Of a stretch of DNA of 7,155 nucleotides, positions 5,522-7,155 are shown in pieces. Where the stretch lies: the NCBI GenBank assembly GCA_937914815.1, contig CALDMI010000282.1:1-7155 (forward strand), given 5' to 3'. The stretch is from an uncultured Clostridia bacterium (lineage in GTDB: Bacteria > Bacillota > Clostridia > Oscillospirales > CAG-272). Position 1 is the stretch's first letter. Each line of letters starts with the position of its first letter. The notes beneath the pieces were generated by a model. The model was not told where the DNA came from and searched no databases. It was given only the letters and a program-made list of their open reading frames with translations. A program made the translations under genes and the position numbers.

Positions 5522-6820
5522 TTACCCGTTAATTACGTTCATCGCCCGCGCAAGACAGACGGCGACCGTCGCGCGGTTGAGCTTTTCTCCGGGCGCGACG
5601 TTCTCGCCCCGCTCGAAGATGCCGAGCGAGTACATGCCGGACATCGCACGCCGTATGCGGAGCGGGACGTCAGCCATCGCCGCGGTGTCCTCTCCCGCCT
5701 CCGCCTTTGCCGATGAGCAGAGGGCGGAGAGTATCTCTGCCGCGTCCGCGCGTGTCACCGTGTCGTTCGGACGGAAGAGCAGCTTTCCGTCGGAAAATTC
5801 TCCGTTGATAACGCCGACCCGCTGTGCCGTCGCCACCGCGCGACGCAGGTGCTCCGGTATCTCCGCGTCGTCGTCAAAGAAACTGTGGGCTATCGAGCTG
5901 TCCTCTTTTATCCCCGCGGCGGAGAGCGCCATAGCGACAAATTCCGCCCGGCTCACATACTGCTCCGGCAGAAAATATTCGTTTCCCCCGATGAGCACCC
6001 CGCTCGTCACTCCCGCCCCGCAGAGGGTGAGCGCCGCGCCGTATTCGCGCCGCCCCTCCATGTCGAGCAGCACCCCGGAATAGTCGCGGACGCCGACGTT
6101 GATGCTGACCCGGCAGACCCCGGAATAGTTGCCGAACTCGTCCCGCACAACGTATCCGAAGCTGTCTTCACCGACATATTCGGGGGAGGGCGTGTATCGA
6201 TATTCGCCACATTCGGGGTCTGTAACGGTGAGGGAACCGTACCTCGGAGACTCCACCGCGAGAAACTCTATTTTGTCTCCCTCGGGGTCAGAGCCGACCA
6301 TTTTTCCGTAGAGAGCCACGCCGCTCTGCGTCTTGAGCGTGAGGCTTGCCTCCGTCGCGTCGGCACCATTCGGCGCATAGTTCACCCGGTCGAGAAAACG
6401 CAGGCGACACTCGGTTACGCACCCGGACCCGCCGCCCGTAACCGTAAAGGCAAAACCCGCCTCCGTGACATCCGCCGTCGCGGGAATGAACGAGAGCGCC
6501 GCAATGCTCCGCCTCCGTATCACCTGTCCCTCGCGCACCCTCTTTCCGGAGAGGACGAGCGTCCCCTCCGTGCTCTCCGGGAGCCGCGTCACGGTGACCG
6601 AGTCGAAATCGGTTATACCGAGCGCACACTTGAAATCGACATCTGAGAATGTCATCTTCTGACCCGTGAGCCCGCTCTTTATCATCCGCCCCTGCTTTGC
6701 TATCGCGTCCGCCCCGGGTCCGAGGTCCGAGGCGCCGACCGCCACCGTAGTGGCGACGATTATCAGCAGGGTGAGCGCCCCGACAATGAGCGCGACCCTT
6801 GCTTTTCCTGCTTTTTTCAT
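5522..6820 (-). CDS. Secreted SLH-domain surface protein with two cadherin/Ig-like domains
   Basis: This 432-residue protein is probably exported and held non-covalently on the cell wall. An N-terminal K-K-x-x-K stretch and a hydrophobic segment (about 8-29, ending VGA-SD) form a signal peptide or membrane anchor. Residues ~52-145 resemble a cadherin-like Ig domain: VTVTRLP...GTLVLSG..V..GQVI...I..LSFIPA. A second one (~150-244) has the SDPEGDKIEF, GSLTVT, YRYTPSPEYVGEDSFGYVVRDEFGN pattern. Three SLH repeats follow at about 247-300, 312-367 and 380-428, ending in SRAEF, TRADA and NRATV, where the usual motif is T-R-A-E. SLH domains bind pyruvylated wall polysaccharide, so the Ig part would face outward. 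No catalytic domain is seen. The start is M at 6820, with AAGGA at 6828-6832; an upstream in-frame ATG at 6919 adds 33 poorly fitting residues and precedes the likely promoter. The specific role, adhesin or envelope structure, is inference. Confidence 0.88.
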   Translation of the reverse strand: MKKAGKARVALIVGALTLLIIVATTVAVGASDLGPGADAIAKQGRMIKSGLTGQKMTFSDVDFKCALGITDFDSVTVTRLPESTEGTLVLSGKRVREGQVIRRRSIAALSFIPATADVTEAGFAFTVTGGGSGCVTECRLRFLDRVNYAPNGADATEASLTLKTQSGVALYGKMVGSDPEGDKIEFLAVESPRYGSLTVTDPECGEYRYTPSPEYVGEDSFGYVVRDEFGNYSGVCRVSINVGVRDYSGVLLDMEGRREYGAALTLCGAGVTSGVLIGGNEYFLPEQYVSRAEFVAMALSAAGIKEDSSIAHSFFDDDAEIPEHLRRAVATAQRVGVINGEFSDGKLLFRPNDTVTRADAAEILSALCSSAKAEAGEDTAAMADVPLRIRRAMSGMYSLGIFERGENVAPGEKLNRATVAVCLARAMNVING

Positions 6821-6827
6821 TTGTCTG

Positions 6828-6832
6828 TCCTT
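6828..6832 (-). promoter_or_regulatory. Ribosome-binding site that sets the SLH-protein start
   Basis: AAGGA (within GAAGGAC) on the minus strand lies seven bases before ATG 6820. The hydrophobic export segment then begins seven residues in, the expected spacing for a signal peptide, which supports this start over the in-frame ATG at 6919. Confidence 0.75.
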
Positions 6833-6878
6833 CTTTCCTTTTTCTTCGGTATTCCTATTTTTGCCCGCCGGGGCGGCG

Positions 6879-6909
6879 AATATGCACCGTCCGCCGCGCC
6901 CCGTGTCAA
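6879..6909 (-). promoter_or_regulatory. Possible sigma-A promoter for the SLH-protein gene
   Basis: A perfect -35 TTGACA (6904-6909, minus strand) is followed after 19 bases by CATATT (6879-6884), four of six matches to TATAAT. The spacer is long and GC-rich, so activity would be weak or activator-dependent if this is real. No better pair is visible between 6821 and 6960 on this strand. Confidence 0.45.
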
Positions 6910-6924
6910 TTTTTCTCACCCACG

Positions 6925-6954
6925 GAAAAAGTCACCGCCCGGTCAGAAAAAGTC
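6925..6954. repeat. Direct repeat GAAAAAGTC, 21-bp period, between divergent promoters
   Basis: GAAAAAGTC occurs at 6925-6933 and 6946-6954. The 21-base spacing is two helical turns, placing both copies on the same DNA face. The second copy ends 9 bases before the -35 of the rightward promoter, and the first begins 16 bases beyond the -35 of the candidate leftward promoter. It could be a pair of regulator half-sites or an A-tract UP element. Confidence 0.45.
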
Positions 6955-6963
6955 GTAAAACCG

Positions 6964-6992
6964 TTGACAAACGCCCGACATTCGGATATAAT
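6964..6992 (+). promoter_or_regulatory. Perfect-consensus sigma-A promoter for the right-edge gene
   Basis: TTGACA (6964-6969), a 17-base spacer and TATAAT (6987-6992) match consensus at all twelve positions. Transcription should start near 6999, giving a leader of about 46 bases. That leader contains a 5-bp hairpin, CGGGC/GCCCG (7020-7024 and 7030-7034), abutting the ribosome site. Confidence 0.9.
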
Positions 6993-7044
6993 ACATTTGA
7001 TAAACTGTTTTTATTAATGCGGGCGCGTAGCCCGGGGGACTCAA

Positions 7045-7155
7045 GTGAAGAAAAAAGTTCTTATAATTTCGCTCGCGGCGGTGCTTTTTCTCGCTGTCCT
7101 CGGGCTGGTTCTCTTCTTCGCGCTCCGCGGGGGAGATGACCCCACGCCGTCAGAC
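7045..7155 (+). CDS. Membrane-anchored or secreted protein of unknown function (3' end outside window)
   Basis: Only the first 37 residues are visible, from a GTG at 7045 with GGGGGA at 7034-7039 as the ribosome site. They read as K-K-K followed by an uninterrupted hydrophobic helix (about residues 5-27), then RGGDDPTPSD, a polar flexible linker. This is a signal peptide or signal-anchor with the bulk of the protein outside the membrane. There is no cysteine near the end of the helix, so it is not an obvious lipoprotein. An ATG at 7017 opens another frame that reaches a stop at 7137-7139 and has no export features, so I prefer the GTG frame. It is divergent from the SLH gene and has its own perfect promoter. 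Function cannot be assigned from what is visible. Confidence 0.75.
   Translation, partial: MKKKVLIISLAAVLFLAVLGLVLFFALRGGDDPTPSD

Noticed and set aside
5849..6646. 265-codon plus-strand open frame
   Set aside because: It is antisense to the SLH-domain gene and has no start signals or recognisable domains.
7017..7139. ATG-initiated frame at the right edge overlapping the GTG gene
   Set aside because: It has no upstream Shine-Dalgarno and its product is arginine/serine-rich without structure. The overlapping GTG frame has a ribosome site and a classic export segment.
1..7155. CRISPR array, tRNA/rRNA, insertion sequence, integrase, toxin-antitoxin or defence cassette
   Set aside because: I saw no regularly spaced repeats with unique spacers, no cloverleaf candidate with CCA end, and no transposase or defence-protein motifs on either strand.

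Overview
The window looks like an ordinary chromosomal stretch from a Gram-positive, low-oxygen-gut type Firmicute of class Clostridia, probably an uncultured Oscillospiraceae/Ruminococcaceae-like lineage. The lineage is an inference. It rests on strong Shine-Dalgarno sites, near-consensus sigma-A promoters with 17-bp spacers, compact intrinsic terminators, an S-layer-homology (SLH) surface protein and a Clostridia-style bifunctional NAD(P)HX repair enzyme. The coding DNA is GC-rich, yet isoleucine is written mainly as ATA, which is a useful fingerprint.

Layout, left to right. Positions 1-841 (minus) hold an RluA-family pseudouridine synthase that runs off the left edge. Positions 966-1595 (minus) hold upp, uracil phosphoribosyltransferase. 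A divergent promoter region at 1596-1892 serves upp leftwards and a sugar-phosphate-type nucleotidyltransferase (1893-2801, plus) rightwards. That gene converges on a cytidylate-kinase-like P-loop kinase (2994-3635, minus, GTG start). The gap between them holds several hairpins and a strong palindromic terminator. A second divergent promoter region (3636-3822) drives the kinase leftwards and nnr, the NAD(P)HX epimerase/dehydratase (3823-5418, plus), rightwards. nnr converges on a secreted SLH protein with two cadherin/Ig-like domains (5522-6820, minus) across a tandem pair of oppositely polarised terminators. A third divergent region (6821-7044) carries a perfect-consensus sigma-A promoter for a short membrane-anchored protein that runs off the right edge (7045-7155, plus).

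The genes do not form one pathway. They are mostly single-gene units arranged as alternating divergent and convergent pairs: RNA modification, pyrimidine salvage, nucleotidyl transfer, small-molecule phosphorylation, NAD(P)H damage repair and cell-surface attachment. I found no CRISPR array, tRNA, rRNA, transposase, integrase, toxin-antitoxin or phage-defence gene, and nothing that amounts to a clearly new biological system. The items most worth a second look are the multi-hairpin intergenic stretch at 2802-2957, the repeat-flanked consensus promoter near 6925-6992, the AUA-dominated isoleucine usage and the altered motifs in the Nnr epimerase half.
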